Counted from the first letter of the stretch, positions 45,905 to 57,537 are shown. The stretch is 64,000 nt of DNA from Heyndrickxia oleronia (GCF_017809215.1 NZ_CP065424.1:3070001-3134000); one strand, 5' to 3'. The notes: generated by a model from the letters alone, not told the origin. Program-made: numbers and translations.

Positions 45905-47029
45905 CTATTCGAAATCATCCTCATCTATTTCGAATGTATCATCTAGCTGATCTTCATTACTGAATAAATTATCTTCTCTTGGATATATCCCTAACTCGCG
46001 AGCTTCAGATTCACTTTTGATATCAATTTTCCATCCAGTCAATTTTGCTGCTAGACGGGCATTTTGACCACGTTTACCAATCGCAAGAGAAAGTTGATAA
46101 TCAGGGACGATAACAGTTGTCGCTTTTTCTTCCTCATCAACAATCACTTCGAGAACCTTTGAAGGACTTAAAGCATTCGCAACAAACGTTACTGGATCAT
46201 CAGACCATTCGACAATATCAATTTTTTCACCTTTTAATTCATTCACAATTGCCTGAACCCTTGCACCTTTAGGTCCAACACATGCACCAACAGGGTCTAC
46301 ATCAGCTTGATCAGTATAAACAGATATTTTCGAACGATCTCCAGCTTCACGTGCAACAGATCTAATTTCAACTGTGCCATCGTAAATTTCCGGAACTTCA
46401 ATTTCAAATAGACGTTTTAATAGTCCAGGATGTGTCCGAGAAACAAAGATTTGTGGCCCTTTTGTTGTCTTTTCAACTTTCGTAATGTACACCTTGATAC
46501 GGTCATGAGGACGATAAGACTCATTAGGCATTTGTTCACTTTGCGCAAGCAGTGCTTCAATTTTACCTAAATTCACGTAAATAAATCGAGGATCTTGTCT
46601 TTGAACGATTCCAGTCATAATATCATCTTCACGATCGATAAATTCACTGTATATGATGCCTCTTTCAGCTTCACGTACACGTTGGGTGACTACTTGTTTT
46701 GCTGTTTGTGCAGCAATTCTACCAAAGTCCTTTGGTGTTACTTCAATTTCTACAACATCTCCTACTTCATACGCAGGATTAATTTTTTGTGCATCCTCAA
46801 CTGAGATTTCTAGTCGTGAATCAAAAACTTCGTCGACTACATCCTTCCTTGCAAATACACGCATCGTGCCGTTCCCTAAATTCAAGTCTGTACGAACGTT
46901 TTGCGCTTGATTAAAATTTCTTTTGTATGCTGACACTAGTGCAGCTTCGATGGCTTCTATGATAACATCGCGAGAAATTCCTTTCTCTTTTTCTAAAATA
47001 ATTAGAGCATCCAAAAGTTCTGTGCTCAT
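45905..47029 (-). CDS. nusA: transcription termination/antitermination factor NusA
   Basis: 374-aa RNA polymerase-associated factor. It has the N-terminal domain (LLDALIILEKEKGISRDVI), S1 (about 135-200, DIMTGIVQRQDPRFIYVNLG), KH1 (VGACVGPKGARVQAIV) and KH2 (LSLAIGKRGQNARLAAKLTG), and the short acidic tail usual in Firmicutes. The ATG at 47029 has GAGGGGG upstream. It follows rimP by about 100 bp. Confidence 0.98.
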   Translation of the reverse strand: MSTELLDALIILEKEKGISRDVIIEAIEAALVSAYKRNFNQAQNVRTDLNLGNGTMRVFARKDVVDEVFDSRLEISVEDAQKINPAYEVGDVVEIEVTPKDFGRIAAQTAKQVVTQRVREAERGIIYSEFIDREDDIMTGIVQRQDPRFIYVNLGKIEALLAQSEQMPNESYRPHDRIKVYITKVEKTTKGPQIFVSRTHPGLLKRLFEIEVPEIYDGTVEIRSVAREAGDRSKISVYTDQADVDPVGACVGPKGARVQAIVNELKGEKIDIVEWSDDPVTFVANALSPSKVLEVIVDEEEKATTVIVPDYQLSLAIGKRGQNARLAAKLTGWKIDIKSESEARELGIYPREDNLFSNEDQLDDTFEIDEDDFE

Positions 47030-47132
47030 GGAAACGTCATCCCCCTCAAATATAAATAAAAAACTCTATGAGTTAATGTTGTTAATTCTAACGTAAATTC
47101 GTCAGAATGAGCTTTTGTAAATTAGATAAATA

Positions 47133-47600
47133 TTAAAATACAATAGCTAGACGGGCTTTGGCCACTTTTTCAAAAGGTATTTCTACTTGTTTCGTTCTAG
47201 TTTTCACTTTCATTTCAAGTTTGACATGATCACCTGTAAATTCAAGTAGTTTTCCCTCAAATTCCTTCTCACCATCAATTGGCTCGTAGGTTTTAATATT
47301 TACATGCTTTCCTACAGCTTTTTCAAAATCCTTTTCCTTTTTCAAAGGGCGTTCAGCACCAGGAGAGGATACTTCCAGAAAGTAATTATTAGGGATTGGA
47401 TCTAATTCGTCCAATTTTTCCCCAAGACGTTCACTTACTATCCCACATTCTTCAATATCGATTCCATTATCCTTATCTATAAATACGCGAAGAAACCAAT
47501 TCTTTCCTTCCTTAACATATTCAATGTCAACAAGTTCAAGATCCATATCTAGAATGATTGGTGCAACGAGTTCTTCTACAACGTCCGTAACTTTGCTCAT
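47133..47600 (-). CDS. rimP: ribosome maturation factor RimP
   Basis: 155-aa factor for 30S assembly (YlxS). It contains the family segments [35 protein letters not shown] and [22 protein letters not shown] start at the ATG at 47600 because AGGAGG lies 5 bp upstream; the open frame continues 44 codons further without support. First gene of the nusA-infB operon. Confidence 0.97.
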   Translation of the reverse strand: MSKVTDVVEELVAPIILDMDLELVDIEYVKEGKNWFLRVFIDKDNGIDIEECGIVSERLGEKLDELDPIPNNYFLEVSSPGAERPLKKEKDFEKAVGKHVNIKTYEPIDGEKEFEGKLLEFTGDHVKLEMKVKTRTKQVEIPFEKVAKARLAIVF

Positions 47601-47700
47601 AAAAACCTCCTGATTAACAATTCGTAAATTTGATAAAAGTAAATTAATCATCATAGAAGCAAAATGGACAAATCCCTGAGTAAACCGTGTAATAAACACG

Positions 47701-47728
47701 AAAGAGTGGGTATGAAGCCCCACTCTTT
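47701..47728. terminator. hairpin between polC and rimP
   Basis: AAAGAGTGGG/CCCACTCTTT, a perfect 10-bp stem with an 8-nt loop. On the minus side it is followed by CGTGTTTATT, a poor T run. It may end polC transcripts or stabilise their 3' ends. Confidence 0.5.
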
Positions 47729-47795
47729 CCAAGAGTTATCAGTAGTATTTCCAATAAAAATATACCATAACCAAAATTTATATGCAAATAGAAAT

Positions 47796-47847
47796 GCGGA
47801 AGTGACTGGGTTAGACCCGACTAGCAAATGGGATAATCCGCTTTTTT
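47796..47847. other. long stem-loop with internal stem after polC
   Basis: Outer arms GCGGA/TCCGC enclose GGGT-TAG-ACCC. The T run (TTTTTT) follows on the plus strand only; on the minus strand the tail is ATTTCTATTTG. No plus-strand gene precedes it. Purpose unclear. Confidence 0.45.
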
Positions 47848-47916
47848 GATTTCCCTAATGGGCGAACCTTCCTTTTTTATATTCCTATACACGTCTTGTT
47901 CAACGATTTATAGAAT

Positions 47917-50900
47917 TTAGAACAATGACAGCTGATTTTGCTCTGGAAGTGATTCTAAGCAGCCATGTTTATCAAGGTATTCAATAATCGTCTTCGATAC
48001 TTTTCCACGTTGTTGTAGATCCTCCTTGGAAAGGAATTCCCCATCCTCACGTGCTTTAACGATATTTAATGCCGCATTTGTTCCAAGCCCAGGAATAGCA
48101 TTAAATGGTGGAATGAGAGAATTACCATCTATAACAAATTCACTTGCCTTTGATCGATAAAGATCAACTTTTTGGAAATTGAATCCTCTTTCGCACATTT
48201 CAAGACATAGCTCTAAAACAGTCAATAAACTTTTTTCTTTCGTCGATGCATCCAGCCCTTTTGCATTTATTTCTTCAATTTTTGAACGGATAGAAATTGA
48301 TCCACGTACCATTGACTCTAAATCAAAATCTTCTGCTCTAACAGTAAAATATGCAGCATAGTATAAAAGTGGCAAATGTACTTTAAAGTACGCAATTCGT
48401 ACTGCCATTAATACATATGCAGCAGCATGTGCCTTAGGGAACATGTATTTAATTTTCTTACAGGAATCAATATACCATTCTGGAACATTCTGATTGCGCA
48501 TTTCTTCTTCCATTTCCGGTTGAAGACCCTTCCCTTTACGGACAGATTCCATGATTTTGAACGCTAACGACGGTTCCAAACCTTGATAGATTAAATAAAC
48601 CATTATATCATCACGACACCCAATAACTTCTGGAAGTATACAAGTTCCATTTTGAATGAGCTCCTGTGCATTTCCTAACCATACATCCGTTCCATGTGAA
48701 AGCCCAGATATCTGAACCAATTCTGAGAATGTTGTTGGTTTAGTATCCTCAAGCATCTGCCGCACGAACCTCGTTCCGAACTCTGGTATTCCTAATGTAC
48801 CTGTTTTACACATGATCTGCTCTTGAGTAACTCCTAATGAATCGGTATTGCTAAATATTTGCATAACCACAGGATCATCTGTTGGAATTGTTTTCGGATC
48901 GATTCCGCTTAAATCCTGCAGCATCCTTATCATCGTAGGATCATCGTGCCCCAGAATATCAAGCTTCAAGACATTATCATGAATCGAATGAAAGTCAAAA
49001 TGGGTAGTTTTCCATTCCGATTCTCGATCATCTGCAGGGAATTGGATTGGAGTAAAATCATATACATCCATATAATCAGGAATAACAATAATCCCACCTG
49101 GATGCTGTCCTGTTGTTCTTTTTACCCCTGTACACCCTTGAACAAGGCGATCAACTTCAGCTCCACGTAACGTTAAGTTATTGTCTTGAGTATATCCTCT
49201 CACATAACCATAAGCAGTCTTTTCTGCAACCGTTCCAATCGTTCCAGCACGATATACATACTCCTCACCGAATAAAACTTTCGTATAATTATGAGCACGG
49301 GGTTGATATTCACCAGAGAAGTTTAGATCAATATCCGGTACTTTATCTCCTTTAAAACCAAGGAATGTTTCAAAGGGAATATCATGTCCGTCTTTTTTGT
49401 ATTTTGCTCCGCAATTTGGACAATCCTTATCTGGTAAATCGAACCCAGACCCAACTGATCCATCATTGAAAAACTCAGATGTTTTGCATTTAGGACAGAT
49501 ATAATGTGGGGGTAACGGATTTACTTCTGTAATTTCGGTCATCGTTGCAACTAAAGATGAGCCAACAGATCCCCGTGAACCAACTAGATAACCATCATCC
49601 AATGATTTTTTTACAAGCTTATGCGAGATTAAATAAATTACAGCAAATCCATGTCCAATTATACTTTTTAATTCTTTTTCAAGTCTTGCCTCTACAATTT
49701 CCGGAAGTTCTTCACCATAAATACTTCTAGCCATTGTATAGCTCATATTTCGAACTTCTTCTTCTGCACCTTCAATTTTAGGTGTGTATAAATCATCTTT
49801 AATTGGTTTAATTTCATCTATCATATCTGCAATTTTATTGGTGTTAGTTACAACTATTTCTTTCGCCTTTTCCTCACCTAAGAAAGCAAATGCTTTTAGC
49901 ATTTCATCCGTTGTTCGAAAATGAACATTTGGCAATTGGTGGCGATTCAGCGGATTTGCCCCTGCTTGGGAATTAATTAATATCTTTCGATAAATCTTAT
50001 CTTCTGGATTTAAATAATGGACATTACCAGTTGCAACGACTGGTAAATTTAATTTTTCGCCAAGCTTTACGATGTTCATGATTATTTCTTCTAATGATTT
50101 CTCATCCTTAACAAGTTCCATTTCTATTAAATGGGCATAAACCTCTTTAGGATGCACTTCTAAATAATCATAGAATTTCGCTGTTTCTTCCACCTCATCA
50201 GGTGCCTTTTGCATCATTCCTTCAAATACTTCTCCTTTATCACAGGCGGAACCTACAAGTATACCTTCACGATATTTTTGTAATTGGGACCTTGGAATCC
50301 TTGGCACACGATAAAAATAATCTATATGAGCTAATGAAATAAGTTTAAATAAATTTTTTAACCCTTTCTCGGTTTGGGCTAGTAATGTGCAGTGAGAAGG
50401 ACGAGCACGCTTATACGCACCACCTTTACCCATATAATCATTAAATTGATCATGGTATTCAATTCCTTGCTTACTGGCATCTTTTAATAATTTAATTAAA
50501 ATATACCCTGTTGCTTCAGCATCATAAATCGCACGGTGATGCTGTGTTAATTCGATATCGAATTTTTTTGCTAATGTATTTAAACGATGGTTTTTAAATT
50601 CTGGATATAGCAATCTAGCAACTTCCAATGTATCAATAACTGGATTTGTGGCTTTTGGCAAACCAATCTTTTGATATCCGACATTGATAAACCCCATATC
50701 AAAGGAAGCATTATGGGCAACTAGAACATCATTTCCAGACCACTCTAGGAATTTTCGCAAAACAATGTCTACATCTGGTGCACTTTCAACCATATCATCC
50801 GTTATTCCTGTTAATTCAATGGTAGTGTTGGACAAACGATGGTGTGGGTTTGCAAAGGATTCAAAACGATCGATGATTTCCCCATTATGAATTTTGACGG

Positions 50901-52236
50901 CCGCAAGTTCAATAATGGTATCATAAACTGCAGATAACCCCGTAGTTTCAACGTCAAATACGACAAACGTATCATCACTTAACAGACGATGGGCATCATT
51001 ATATGTTATCGGTACTCCATCATCAACTAAGTTTGCTTCTACCCCATATAATATCTTTATATCATTTTTCTTTCCCGCACCAAATGCCTCAGGGAACGAT
51101 TGTGCCACTCCATGGTCTGTAATGGCAATAGCTTTATGCCCCCATTTTTTTGCTTGTTTAACTAAATCACTAACTGAAGTGACCGCATCCATTTGGCTCA
51201 TCGGTGAATGAAGATGAAGTTCAACTCTTTTCTCATCATCTGGTGCTACATCTTGTCTTAATCTAGGTTTGATTTCATTTAAGTCATTGGCTATCATGAC
51301 CAGGTCGCGAACGAATGTATCGTTTTGGATACTTCCGCGAGCACGAAGCCACATACCCTTTTTTACTTGATTAAGGATTTGTGCATCCTCTTTATCACGG
51401 GAAAACACTTTAACTAGGATAGAGCTCGTATAATCAGTGATTTTAAAGGTTAATAATGTTCTACCACTACGAAGTTCCTTTGTCTCAGCAAAAAAGACAT
51501 AGCCTTCAATCGTAATTCTTCTTTCTTCATCAACGATTTCTTCCATTCTACGGAACGTATCATCATCCTTAATCGTCAAGCCAATCATCACTGGACCTTC
51601 CGGAGCACTAGCATCATTCGGTTCTGCATCCTTTTTCTGCATTTCCATGACAGCAAGCTTTGCTCGTTCTTCATCCTCTTTTTGTTTAGCCTCAATAAAC
51701 TTCTTATATTCTTCATTTGATTCATTTTGCCCGATTTCAGAATCAATCATCATTAATGGAAATCCAAGATTTTGATAAATAGTTGAGATAATTTCCCCAT
51801 ATTTTTGCTTTAATGTTCTTGCCTCTGTATCGTTTCTTGCTTGTATGGTAAGTTTATTCCCTTTTAATTTTGGTACTTGTCCATTTAAAAGGGATAAAAG
51901 CATAGGTGAAATACCATCTAATTCTTTTACACAATAACTCCAGTAATCTAATACTTCTTTTTCAGAAATTTGTGTATCCATTACCCGTATGGAAAAATCC
52001 ACTTGTGCAATATGATGGAACACATGTCTTAATTGTGTTGAAAAACGATAAAAAATTTCATACGGTAAAACGCGCTCTAATAAAAAATAAAAATGCCAAC
52101 TTTTTTTATTTTTTTCAACTACTAGTTTCTCAATCTCAGCATTCGCAAACGATTGAACAACCATATTATCAGTCAAATTTAACTGCTGTAATAATACGCG
52201 AAATCTTTCTTTCCTGTCGGCGGGATTATTCGTCAT
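47917..52236 (-). CDS. polC: DNA polymerase III PolC-type alpha subunit
   Basis: 1439-aa replicative polymerase of Firmicutes with built-in proofreading. N-terminal OB domain, PHP domain ([17 protein letters not shown]), inserted DnaQ-like exonuclease ([20 protein letters not shown]), zinc cysteines ([18 protein letters not shown]) and the palm catalytic Asp residues in [15 protein letters not shown] start at the ATG at 52236 because GAGAGG lies just upstream; the ATG at 52251 spans that site. It has a strong SigA promoter. proS, its usual upstream neighbour, is absent. Confidence 0.98.
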   Translation of the reverse strand: MTNNPADRKERFRVLLQQLNLTDNMVVQSFANAEIEKLVVEKNKKSWHFYFLLERVLPYEIFYRFSTQLRHVFHHIAQVDFSIRVMDTQISEKEVLDYWSYCVKELDGISPMLLSLLNGQVPKLKGNKLTIQARNDTEARTLKQKYGEIISTIYQNLGFPLMMIDSEIGQNESNEEYKKFIEAKQKEDEERAKLAVMEMQKKDAEPNDASAPEGPVMIGLTIKDDDTFRRMEEIVDEERRITIEGYVFFAETKELRSGRTLLTFKITDYTSSILVKVFSRDKEDAQILNQVKKGMWLRARGSIQNDTFVRDLVMIANDLNEIKPRLRQDVAPDDEKRVELHLHSPMSQMDAVTSVSDLVKQAKKWGHKAIAITDHGVAQSFPEAFGAGKKNDIKILYGVEANLVDDGVPITYNDAHRLLSDDTFVVFDVETTGLSAVYDTIIELAAVKIHNGEIIDRFESFANPHHRLSNTTIELTGITDDMVESAPDVDIVLRKFLEWSGNDVLVAHNASFDMGFINVGYQKIGLPKATNPVIDTLEVARLLYPEFKNHRLNTLAKKFDIELTQHHRAIYDAEATGYILIKLLKDASKQGIEYHDQFNDYMGKGGAYKRARPSHCTLLAQTEKGLKNLFKLISLAHIDYFYRVPRIPRSQLQKYREGILVGSACDKGEVFEGMMQKAPDEVEETAKFYDYLEVHPKEVYAHLIEMELVKDEKSLEEIIMNIVKLGEKLNLPVVATGNVHYLNPEDKIYRKILINSQAGANPLNRHQLPNVHFRTTDEMLKAFAFLGEEKAKEIVVTNTNKIADMIDEIKPIKDDLYTPKIEGAEEEVRNMSYTMARSIYGEELPEIVEARLEKELKSIIGHGFAVIYLISHKLVKKSLDDGYLVGSRGSVGSSLVATMTEITEVNPLPPHYICPKCKTSEFFNDGSVGSGFDLPDKDCPNCGAKYKKDGHDIPFETFLGFKGDKVPDIDLNFSGEYQPRAHNYTKVLFGEEYVYRAGTIGTVAEKTAYGYVRGYTQDNNLTLRGAEVDRLVQGCTGVKRTTGQHPGGIIVIPDYMDVYDFTPIQFPADDRESEWKTTHFDFHSIHDNVLKLDILGHDDPTMIRMLQDLSGIDPKTIPTDDPVVMQIFSNTDSLGVTQEQIMCKTGTLGIPEFGTRFVRQMLEDTKPTTFSELVQISGLSHGTDVWLGNAQELIQNGTCILPEVIGCRDDIMVYLIYQGLEPSLAFKIMESVRKGKGLQPEMEEEMRNQNVPEWYIDSCKKIKYMFPKAHAAAYVLMAVRIAYFKVHLPLLYYAAYFTVRAEDFDLESMVRGSISIRSKIEEINAKGLDASTKEKSLLTVLELCLEMCERGFNFQKVDLYRSKASEFVIDGNSLIPPFNAIPGLGTNAALNIVKAREDGEFLSKEDLQQRGKVSKTIIEYLDKHGCLESLPEQNQLSLF

Positions 52237-52298
52237 ATCTACCTCTCCCATCCATTTATTTTTATTTCTATTCCTTACACCAATTTGGTACTTACCTA

Positions 52299-52327
52299 AT
52301 AATAAAAAAAGCCCTAACGAATTTCAA
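52299..52327 (-). promoter_or_regulatory. SigA promoter of polC
   Basis: Minus strand TTGAAA (52327-52322), 17-bp spacer, TATTAT (52304-52299); each hexamer matches 5/6. It lies about 65 bp upstream of the polC start. Confidence 0.7.
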
Positions 52328-52401
52328 TGTAAAACATTAAGGAAAATTTGCCTTTTAATTGATGTCAGAAGGATCAATTGCTCTTTATTACAGATTTAGT
52401 G

Positions 52402-52521
52402 GTTATTATGAAAGTTACAGCTAGCTCTTTTCCAAAGTAAAATGAAGAGGATTAGCGTTCTTCACCAGATATTTATTAGTAAAACTTTACCTAAATATAT
52501 CAATGTTTGAGAAAAGAGCCT
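52402..52521 (+). repeat. MITE-like intergenic repeat, copy 4 (left part missing)
   Basis: Matches the right two-thirds of the family: ATGAAAGTTACAG, CTCTTTTCCAAAGTAAAATGAAG, TTTATTAGTAAAACTTTACC and terminal TTTGAGAAAAGAGCCT. The AGGCTG end is lost. It lies in the rseP-polC gap, where proS would be expected. Confidence 0.65.
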
Positions 52522-52545
52522 GTATAAAAATATTCCTTCTTAATA

Positions 52546-52581
52546 CGTAATAAAAGCAATCGGTTTAATTTCCGATTGCTT
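52546..52581 (-). terminator. terminator of rseP
   Basis: Perfect 10-bp stem AAGCAATCGG/CCGATTGCTT with an 8-nt loop followed by TTATTACG; directly after the rseP stop. It ends the frr/uppS-side cluster before polC. Confidence 0.8.
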
Positions 52582-52587
52582 TCAATT

Positions 52588-53847
52588 TTAAAGGAAGAAT
52601 CTTTGTATATCATTCCATGTTACGATAATCATTAACAGCATGAGCAATGCAAAACCAATGAAATGCACCATACCTTCTTTTTGACGATCAATTGGTTTCC
52701 CTCTTAATGCCTCTACCCCGAAGAATAATAGTCTTCCACCATCAAGTGCAGGGATAGGTAGTAGATTCATGATTCCAAGATTAATGCTAAGGAGTGCTCC
52801 CCATTTCATTAAGTACAACACACCAGATTTAGCAACTACCTCTGTTGATTTGTAGATGCCAACAGGTCCTGAAAGCATGTCAATAGAGAATTGTCCAGTA
52901 ACAAGTTTACCTAGCATACGGAATATCTCAATTGTCCATTGATAGGTTTGTTGAACACCATAAGTGGCTACCTTTAAAGGAGATTTTTCAACAGGATTTA
53001 GTACCCCAATTCTTCCTACTTCCTTTTCACCTTCTTTTTCTGCTTTCGGTGTTACGGCAATATCTTTTGTTTGATTATTACGTTCAATCGTGAACATTAA
53101 TTCTTCACCTGGATGCTTTTGAATAACATCCACAATATCTTCCCAACTTGAAATTTCAGAGCCATCAATACTAATAACTGTGTCCCCAGTATGCAGTCCA
53201 GCCTGTTTGGCAGCACCATCATTTGTCAACTTGCCTAGTATTGGATCATTTGTGGGAACACCTTGAATGATCGCTAAAATGGTAAATATAACAATTGCCA
53301 AAACAAAATTCATCATCGGTCCGGCAAATATGGTCATCGCACGTTTTCCTAATGACTTTGAGGCAAATTGTCGATCCCACGGTGCTATTTGGGTTTCCAC
53401 TTGATCCTCAACAATAACAGCTTCTTTCATAAGGGAGAAGGTTTTTAATGTTTCATCGTCCTCTTCCTCATATCCTTTAATGATTAGATCATGATCTAAA
53501 TCAGCAGATTCTACCTCAATTAGTCGAATATTAGGATATCTGTTTTTACCGTTAAGAACAATTTTCTCCACTTGTTCCTTATCATTAAAAATCAATCCAA
53601 CACGTTGACCAGCTTTCAAATCGAGCATTTCCTGATCTTCACCAGCCATACGCACATAGCCACCTATAGGTAGTAATCTTATCGTATAAAGGGTTTCATT
53701 CTTTTTAAATGACAAGATCTTCGGACCAAAGCCTATCGCAAATTCGCGACAAAGTATTCCCGCCCTTTTGGCAAAGTAAAAATGACCTGCTTCATGGAAG
53801 AAGACTAATGCGCCAAAAATAATTATAAACGCTATGACAGTAGTCAA
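52588..53847 (-). CDS. rseP: site-2 intramembrane zinc protease RseP (RasP)
   Basis: 419-aa membrane metalloprotease that cleaves anti-sigma factors (RsiW, RsiV) and signal-peptide remnants. Zinc motif HEAGH in the first membrane segment (FFHEAGHFYFAKR), a PDZ domain (about 205-280, AGLHTGDTVISIDG), and LLPIPALDGGRLLFF with the third ligand. I favour the TTG at 53847 because AGGTGG lies 7 bp upstream; a GTG at 53859 lies within that site and would add four residues. It is 16 bp after dxr. Confidence 0.93.
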   Translation of the reverse strand: MTTVIAFIIIFGALVFFHEAGHFYFAKRAGILCREFAIGFGPKILSFKKNETLYTIRLLPIGGYVRMAGEDQEMLDLKAGQRVGLIFNDKEQVEKIVLNGKNRYPNIRLIEVESADLDHDLIIKGYEEEDDETLKTFSLMKEAVIVEDQVETQIAPWDRQFASKSLGKRAMTIFAGPMMNFVLAIVIFTILAIIQGVPTNDPILGKLTNDGAAKQAGLHTGDTVISIDGSEISSWEDIVDVIQKHPGEELMFTIERNNQTKDIAVTPKAEKEGEKEVGRIGVLNPVEKSPLKVATYGVQQTYQWTIEIFRMLGKLVTGQFSIDMLSGPVGIYKSTEVVAKSGVLYLMKWGALLSINLGIMNLLPIPALDGGRLLFFGVEALRGKPIDRQKEGMVHFIGFALLMLLMIIVTWNDIQRFFL

Positions 53848-53863
53848 ATGTAAAACCACCTTT

Positions 53864-55009
53864 TTAGAAGAGTGTGTTTATATATACTCTTGTTTCTTGA
53901 TCAATTTCTTTAATTGTATCCAAGTCAGGATGTTTAATCACATTATGCCTATCTAAAGCTCTTTCTATCAATTCATCAATTTGTAAAAAGGCAATTTTTT
54001 TATTTAAAAAGGCATTGACCGCAGCCTCATTAGCTGCATTTAAAACTGTAGGTAATGATCCGCCAGTCCTCCCTGCATCATATGCAAGTTTTAAGCAATG
54101 AAATCTCTTATAATCCATTTTTTCAAAATTTAGTTTACCAATGTCCTCTAAATTCAGTCTCTTTCCTGATGGTAAAGGAAGTCTGTTCGGATAGGATAAT
54201 GCATATTGAATCGCAACTCGCATATCAGGCGAACCCAATTGTGCTTTTATACTTGTATCTTGGAATTCTACCATGGAATGAATGATACTCTCTCTATGCA
54301 ATACTACATCAATTTTATCAAAAGGTATATCAAATAGCCAATGTGCTTCAATTACTTCCAATCCCTTATTCATCATTGTTGCTGAATCAATGGTAATTTT
54401 AGCACCCATTGACCAATTCGGATGATTTAATGCCTCTTCTACTGTGACCCCAATTAAATCCTCTCTAGTCTTGTCCCGAAAACTACCGCCAGAAGCGGTG
54501 ATAATCAGGCGATCAATTTCGCTATCCTTCTCTCCTTGCAGACACTGAAATATTGCAGAATGCTCACTATCTACTGGAAGAATGCTTACACCATGTTGTT
54601 CCGCTGCAGACATAACTAAATGTCCAGCCGTTACAAGTGTTTCTTTATTTGCAAGTGCAATGGTTTTTCCCGCTTGGATGGCATGTAATGTTGGAAAAAG
54701 TCCGACACTCCCCATTACAGCATTAACTAAAATAGTTGCTTTCTCATAGATGGCTACTTCCAATAAGCCGTTTTGACCATATGAAAGGCGTATAGAATGT
54801 CCGTATTCCGCTTTTAATTTTTCATAGTCATCTTGATTTTGTACTGAAACTAATTCCGGTTTAAATTCAGAAATAATTTTTCTCGTTAATTCGATATTTT
54901 TACCGACTGTAATTGCAACTAAACAAAATTGTTCAGGATGATTTCGAATTACGTCTAATGTTTGAGTACCAATAGAACCTGTAGCACCCATTAAACTAAT
55001 ATATTTCAT
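53864..55009 (-). CDS. dxr: 1-deoxy-D-xylulose-5-phosphate reductoisomerase
   Basis: 381-aa NADPH enzyme for the second step of the MEP isoprenoid pathway. It shows [18 protein letters not shown] (NADPH), [27 protein letters not shown] with metal ligands, and [10 protein letters not shown]. The ATG at 55009 follows AGGAG. Located between cdsA and rseP; isoprenoid precursors feed UppS two genes upstream. Confidence 0.97.
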   Translation of the reverse strand: MKYISLMGATGSIGTQTLDVIRNHPEQFCLVAITVGKNIELTRKIISEFKPELVSVQNQDDYEKLKAEYGHSIRLSYGQNGLLEVAIYEKATILVNAVMGSVGLFPTLHAIQAGKTIALANKETLVTAGHLVMSAAEQHGVSILPVDSEHSAIFQCLQGEKDSEIDRLIITASGGSFRDKTREDLIGVTVEEALNHPNWSMGAKITIDSATMMNKGLEVIEAHWLFDIPFDKIDVVLHRESIIHSMVEFQDTSIKAQLGSPDMRVAIQYALSYPNRLPLPSGKRLNLEDIGKLNFEKMDYKRFHCLKLAYDAGRTGGSLPTVLNAANEAAVNAFLNKKIAFLQIDELIERALDRHNVIKHPDLDTIKEIDQETRVYINTLF

Positions 55010-55041
55010 GTTTTCAACTCCTAATTTCTAAAACCGCTTGA

Positions 55042-55839
55042 TTAATTACCAATAATATGAAGTATATGCAATAAAGGCCATACAAATAATAAACTATCAA
55101 AACGGTCTAAAATTCCGCCATGTCCAGGAAGGATTTTTCCTGAGTCCTTTACTCCATAGTGACGTTTATAGGCTGATTCAGCTAAATCTCCAATTTGTCC
55201 AAAAATCGCTAAAACAGCTGAAACGAATAATAACTTTCCTATAGATACATCAATGTTTGAGAAAAAGTGAAAGAGAATGCCCACAACAACGGCACATACA
55301 ACCCCACCTACAGCACCCTCAATAGTTTTATTTGGACTAATTTCTGGCCAGAGTTTCCTTTTCCCCATAGAACGACCAATAAAATAGGCACCCGAATCTG
55401 TTGCCCAAATAATAAATAAGGAATAGAGAATATATGTAAGACCGCCAGTTTCTCTTGTTTCAATAAAATAATAGATCCCCATTCCTACATAAAGTACTGT
55501 TAGTAATAAAAAGGAGATATCATCAAACGTGGTTTTATTTTTTGTTATAACGGTAATAACAAGAAATAAAAGTATGGCAATAAAGATATATTCCAGTTTT
55601 GAATAGCCTAAATTCTCTATTACATTAATATATTGTTTTGGTATTAGAATAATCCATAATAATAAAACAGAAATAATTCCTTGAAATGAAACGATAGAAA
55701 TTTTTCTCATTCTTAATAGCTCATAAATAGCTACTGTTCCCATTAAATAAGAAAGGATAATAAATGGGATGTTTCCATAAATAACGATTGGTATAAATAT
55801 AGCTGCAGCAATCACTGCCGTAATTATTCTTTGTTTCAC
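55042..55839 (-). CDS. cdsA: phosphatidate cytidylyltransferase
   Basis: 265-aa polytopic enzyme making CDP-diacylglycerol. It has about eight hydrophobic segments and the family signature near the C-terminus: SPNKTIEGAVGG, then DLAESAYKRHYGVKDSG and LPGHGGILDRFDSLLF. The GTG at 55839 overlaps the uppS stop (GTGA). It supplies the substrate of PgsA, encoded at 7.7 kb. Confidence 0.96.
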   Translation of the reverse strand: MKQRIITAVIAAAIFIPIVIYGNIPFIILSYLMGTVAIYELLRMRKISIVSFQGIISVLLLWIILIPKQYINVIENLGYSKLEYIFIAILLFLVITVITKNKTTFDDISFLLLTVLYVGMGIYYFIETRETGGLTYILYSLFIIWATDSGAYFIGRSMGKRKLWPEISPNKTIEGAVGGVVCAVVVGILFHFFSNIDVSIGKLLFVSAVLAIFGQIGDLAESAYKRHYGVKDSGKILPGHGGILDRFDSLLFVWPLLHILHIIGN

Positions 55840-56633
55840 TGTTCTTTTCCCTCACTTTGTATGCCGCCGTAACGTCTTGATCTCCGTTGATATTCTTCGA
55901 TTGCTTCTAGAAGGTCCTCTTCACTAAAATCCGGCCATAATACATCTGTAAACACAAATTCGGTATATGCAAGTTGCCAAAGCATAAAGTTACTTAGACG
56001 TATTTCGCCACTAGTCCGGATTAATAAATCAGGATCCTGTAAATTTTTAGACATTAGATAGTGGGATATTGTTTCCTCTGTTAAATCCTCAGTACTGATT
56101 TGACCGTTTTTTGCATCTTGTAAAATATTCTGTACTGCATTGACAATTTCATCCCTACCACCGTAATTTAAAGCAAAGTTCAATATAAGTCCACTGTTAT
56201 TACAAGTGTCATCCATCGCTTTTTGTACGGCTTTCATCGTATGTACAGGTAATTTATCTTTATGCCCCATCATTTCTACTTTCACATTTTCTTCAATCAA
56301 TTCAGGTAGAAAGGCACTAAGAAATTCTTGTGGAAGCTTCATTAAATAATCTACTTCCATTTTTGGGCGAATCCAATTTTCAGTAGAAAACGCATAAAGA
56401 GTTAATACCTCAATACCGAGCTTGTTTGCTAGACGTGTAATTGGTTTTACTTTTTGCATTCCTTCATGATGCCCTGCAACTCGAGGAAGTCCTCTTTTTT
56501 TGGCCCATCTCCCATTCCCATCCATAATAATCGCTATATGCTTGGGAAGTTCTTGCTTTTGTATATGCTGAATTCTTTCTTCAATACTTTGTGTTCCTTT
56601 GGAAGTTTTTTGTAACTTCATTTTCTTTAACAT
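55836..56633 (-). CDS. uppS: undecaprenyl diphosphate synthase
   Basis: 265-aa cis-prenyltransferase making the C55 carrier for cell-wall synthesis. It contains HIAIIMDGNGRWAKKRGLPR, TLYAFSTENWIRPKMEV, LNFALNYGGRDEI, and RTSGEIRLSNFMLWQLAYTEF. I start at the ATG at 56633 because GGAGG lies 7 bp upstream; the open frame continues 9 codons more. Overlaps cdsA by 4 bp. Confidence 0.96.
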   Translation of the reverse strand: MLKKMKLQKTSKGTQSIEERIQHIQKQELPKHIAIIMDGNGRWAKKRGLPRVAGHHEGMQKVKPITRLANKLGIEVLTLYAFSTENWIRPKMEVDYLMKLPQEFLSAFLPELIEENVKVEMMGHKDKLPVHTMKAVQKAMDDTCNNSGLILNFALNYGGRDEIVNAVQNILQDAKNGQISTEDLTEETISHYLMSKNLQDPDLLIRTSGEIRLSNFMLWQLAYTEFVFTDVLWPDFSEEDLLEAIEEYQRRSRRYGGIQSEGKEQ

Positions 56634-56830
56634 AACTTGCCCTCCACTGGAATACTGCACTTAATAAATCTATAACATATAATATGATATCAAAAAATCG
56701 GATGAATATCTTTATTTACAAAAAATATGTTTTAAATGTGATTTCTATTATAGATAAAATTAATATATTTGTGTAGTTTTTCCATCCATTTTTTCAAAGT
56801 ACAAATTGTCCCGTGTAGTTTAAATCCCTT

Positions 56831-56919
56831 GTATCAGTGAAAGGATGGAAGGTACAGCTTCTACCTATAAAATTTGTCATCACTTAATCAAAATAGCAGC
56901 AATGTTTGAGAAATGAGCT
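56831..56919 (+). repeat. MITE-like intergenic repeat, copy 5 (right-end fragment)
   Basis: Partial copy: GTGAAAGGATGGAAGGTACAG, CATCACTTAATCAAAATAGCA and terminal AATGTTTGAGAAATGAGCT. Only the right half is recognisable. It occupies part of the frr-uppS gap. Confidence 0.55.
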
Positions 56920-56948
56920 ACTAAAACAAATCAAGTAGTCTTTCATTT

Positions 56949-56977
56949 AAAAAAAGCTCTCGATTTCGAGAGCTTTT
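56949..56977 (-). terminator. terminator of frr
   Basis: Minus strand AAAAGCTCTCG/CGAGAGCTTTT perfect 11-bp stem with a 4-nt loop, followed by TTTAAATG. Directly after the frr stop. Confidence 0.88.
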
Positions 56978-56979
56978 CG

Positions 56980-57537
56980 TTATACTTCTAATATATCTTG
57001 TTCTTTTGATTTAGTCAGTTCGTCTACTTTATTAATATACTCGTCTGTTAATTTTTGAACATCATCGGAATAACCTCTTAGATCATCTTCAGAAATTTCA
57101 CCGTTTTTCTCTAATTTCTTCAAATCATCATTCGCATCACGACGAATATTTCTAATTGCTACTTTTGCTGATTCTGCCTCTTTTTTCACTTGCTTCACTA
57201 ATTCTTTACGACGCTCCTCTGTTAATGGAGGAATTGCAAGACGAATTAATGTGCCATCACTATTCGGTGTTAGACCTAAATCAGATTTTAAGATAGCTTT
57301 TTCAACATCTGATACAATAGTCTTGTCATACGGTTGGATAACAAGTAATCTTGCCTCTGGTACAGATACCGAAGCTAATTGGTTAACTGGTGTTGGTGCT
57401 CCATAATAGTCAACAACAATTCTATCTAATAATGATGCACTTGCTCTTCCAGCCCTAATTGAGCTTAGCTCACGCGTATATGCTTGAATCGCCTTAGTCA
57501 TTTTTTCCTTTGTATTTGCAATTACTTGTTTCGGCAT
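56980..57537 (-). CDS. frr: ribosome recycling factor
   Basis: 185-aa factor that splits post-termination ribosomes with EF-G. It has the typical all-helical arm segments ([68 protein letters not shown]). The ATG at 57537 overlaps the pyrH stop by 1 bp (TAATG). Confidence 0.98.
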   Translation of the reverse strand: MPKQVIANTKEKMTKAIQAYTRELSSIRAGRASASLLDRIVVDYYGAPTPVNQLASVSVPEARLLVIQPYDKTIVSDVEKAILKSDLGLTPNSDGTLIRLAIPPLTEERRKELVKQVKKEAESAKVAIRNIRRDANDDLKKLEKNGEISEDDLRGYSDDVQKLTDEYINKVDELTKSKEQDILEV

